From Thermoplasmata archaeon (GTDB taxonomy: Archaea; Thermoplasmatota; Thermoplasmata; Lutacidiplasmatales; UBA184): a DNA stretch of 6,864 bases. Position numbers and translations under genes: made by a program. Of the stretch, positions 5,801 through 6,864 are shown piece after piece. The stretch covers positions 1-6,864 of the forward strand of contig JASHYQ010000317.1 of assembly GCA_030042955.1 (NCBI GenBank). Reading direction: 5' to 3'. The notes below the pieces were generated by a model. It worked only from the letters and a program-made list of their open reading frames with translations, searched no databases and was not told where the DNA came from. Within the stretch, counting starts at the first letter, position 1. Each line of letters begins with the position of its first letter.

Positions 5801-6864
5801 GCCCCGCGTCGCTCCCCTCCCGGTTCGAGCCGCGCGCGATCGAATCGCGATGGCAGGAGGCCTGGACGAAAGCGCAGGTGTTCCGCGCGCCGGACCGGCC
5901 CGAGGGTCCGGGCCGCTTCTCGCTGATCCTTCCGCCCCCGAACGTCACGGGCGTCCTGACCCTCGGCCACATGCTGGGCGATACCGTGATGGACCTCCTT
6001 ACGCGGTATCACCGGATGCGAGGGGAGGCGACGCTCTGGGTCCCCTCCGTCGACCATGCGGGGCTCTCGACGCAGGTCGCCGTCCGTCGCGCTCTCGCCA
6101 AGGAGGGGATCCGGTTCGAGACGCTTCCCCGCGAGGAGGCGCTCGCAGCGGTCGAGAAGTGGCGCCGGGAGCACGAGGCGGTCATCCGGACCCAGCTCGA
6201 AGCGGGAGGGTTCGCCCTTGACTGGAGCCGGTACCGGTACACGATGGATGCGGCCAGCGTGCGCGCGACCCGCGAGGTCTTCGTTCAGCTCTACCGGCAG
6301 AAGCTGATCTACCGGGCCGAGCGGATGGTCAACTGGGACCCGAGGCTCCGCACGGCGATCTCCGACCTGGAGGTCGTGCACTCCGAGGAAGACGGGACGC
6401 TCGTTCACCTCACCTACCGGTGGGCCGACGGAACCCCCGGCGGACTCGAGGTCGCGACGGCGCGCCCCGAGACGATCTTCGGGGACGTCGCGGTGGCGGT
6501 CCACCCGGACGACGCCCGCCACGCGAGCGCCGTGGGCCGTACCGTCCTCGTCCCTCTCACCGACCGGACCGTGCCGGTCATCTCGGACCGGGCCATCGAC
6601 CCCGCCTTCGGCTCGGGCGCGCTCAAGGTGACGCCTCGTCACGACCTGGTCGACTACGAGGTGTTCCGCCGCCATCCCGAGCTCCCGATGCCCCCCGACA
6701 TCCTCGACGAGCGCGCGCACCTGGTCGGCGACTGGGTGCCCGAGGAGCTCCGCAGCTTGGACCGGGACGAAGGACGGGCCCGAACGGTGGACCTGCTCCG
6801 CGCCGGGGGCTTCGTCGTGCGGGAAGCTCCGTACCGCCACGCCGTCGCCCGGTCCGAGCGCTCC
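5797..6864 (+). CDS. valS: Valyl-tRNA synthetase, N-terminal part (runs off the window)
   Basis: This class I synthetase charges tRNA-Val and removes mischarged threonine. The 356 codons present cover the N-terminal region, the first half of the Rossmann catalytic domain and much of the CP1 editing domain; KMSKS and the anticodon-binding domain lie beyond the edge. Seen: SRFEPRAIESRWQEAW (8-23), LPPPNVTGVLTLGHML (45-60) containing the HIGH motif as TLGH, SVDHAGLSTQ (84-93), LDWSRYRYTMD (141-151), MVNWDPRLRTAISDLEV (177-193), and editing motifs ATARPETIFGDVAVAVHPDD (220-239) and FGSGALKVTPRHDLVDYEV (271-289). The first HIGH histidine is Thr. An in-frame TAG at 5791-5793 forces the start to 5794 or later, and the only start-like codon before the conserved N-terminus is CTG 5797, overlapping the permease TGA as CTGA. 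The next canonical start, GTG 5878, would delete conserved sequence. Confidence 0.93.
   Translation, partial: MSPASLPSRFEPRAIESRWQEAWTKAQVFRAPDRPEGPGRFSLILPPPNVTGVLTLGHMLGDTVMDLLTRYHRMRGEATLWVPSVDHAGLSTQVAVRRALAKEGIRFETLPREEALAAVEKWRREHEAVIRTQLEAGGFALDWSRYRYTMDAASVRATREVFVQLYRQKLIYRAERMVNWDPRLRTAISDLEVVHSEEDGTLVHLTYRWADGTPGGLEVATARPETIFGDVAVAVHPDDARHASAVGRTVLVPLTDRTVPVISDRAIDPAFGSGALKVTPRHDLVDYEVFRRHPELPMPPDILDERAHLVGDWVPEELRSLDRDEGRARTVDLLRAGGFVVREAPYRHAVARSERS

Noticed and set aside
5440..6840. 466-codon open frame on the minus strand across the permease end and valS
   Set aside because: Antisense to two recognisable genes; the low-complexity Arg/Pro/Val/Asp-rich product is a composition artefact of high G+C.
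1..6864. Search for mobile elements, CRISPR repeats, integrase sites and defence genes
   Set aside because: No direct repeats of CRISPR type, no transposase or nuclease motifs and no terminal inverted repeats were seen; all genes are on one strand with uniform codon use.

Overview
The window reads as a dense, co-directional stretch of a GC-rich archaeal chromosome (by eye around two thirds G+C, almost every third codon position G or C). The archaeal call rests on the thermosome (group II chaperonin) C-terminus at the left edge, on the archaeal form of motif 2 in the class II lysyl-tRNA synthetase (RNEDLDVTH), and on AT-rich TATA-like boxes centred about 28 nt upstream of two ATG starts, the spacing expected for leaderless archaeal transcripts. 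A Thermoplasmatota-like lineage is a reasonable guess, but the sequence alone does not prove it.

Layout, all on the plus strand. 1-372: C-terminal 123 codons of a thermosome subunit. 373-525: gap with overlapping GC hairpins followed by a pyrimidine-rich tract (probable terminator), then a TATA-like box. 526-1287: metallo-beta-lactamase-fold hydrolase whose conserved N-terminus starts upstream of the first canonical start codon. 1352-1753: unrecognised 133-residue protein with its own TATA-like box. 1809-3287: class II lysyl-tRNA synthetase. 3334-4131 and 4133-5800: ATPase and fused two-half permease of an ABC-2-type exporter, one base apart. 5797-6864: N-terminal part of a valyl-tRNA synthetase, overlapping the permease stop in a CTGA arrangement and running off the window.

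Functionally the window mixes housekeeping genes (protein folding, Lys- and Val-tRNA charging) with an ABC exporter that seems to share a transcript with valS, plus two genes whose substrate or role cannot be read from sequence. I found no mobile element, CRISPR array, tRNA, rRNA or defence cassette. The points most worth checking are: two genes (the hydrolase and valS) lack ATG/GTG/TTG at the position where homology demands a start, having ACG and CTG instead, each with a Shine-Dalgarno-like sequence at normal spacing; the orphan 133-residue protein; and the valS-coupled exporter with its duplicated permease and atypical ATPase signature. There is no strong case for a wholly new multi-gene system here.
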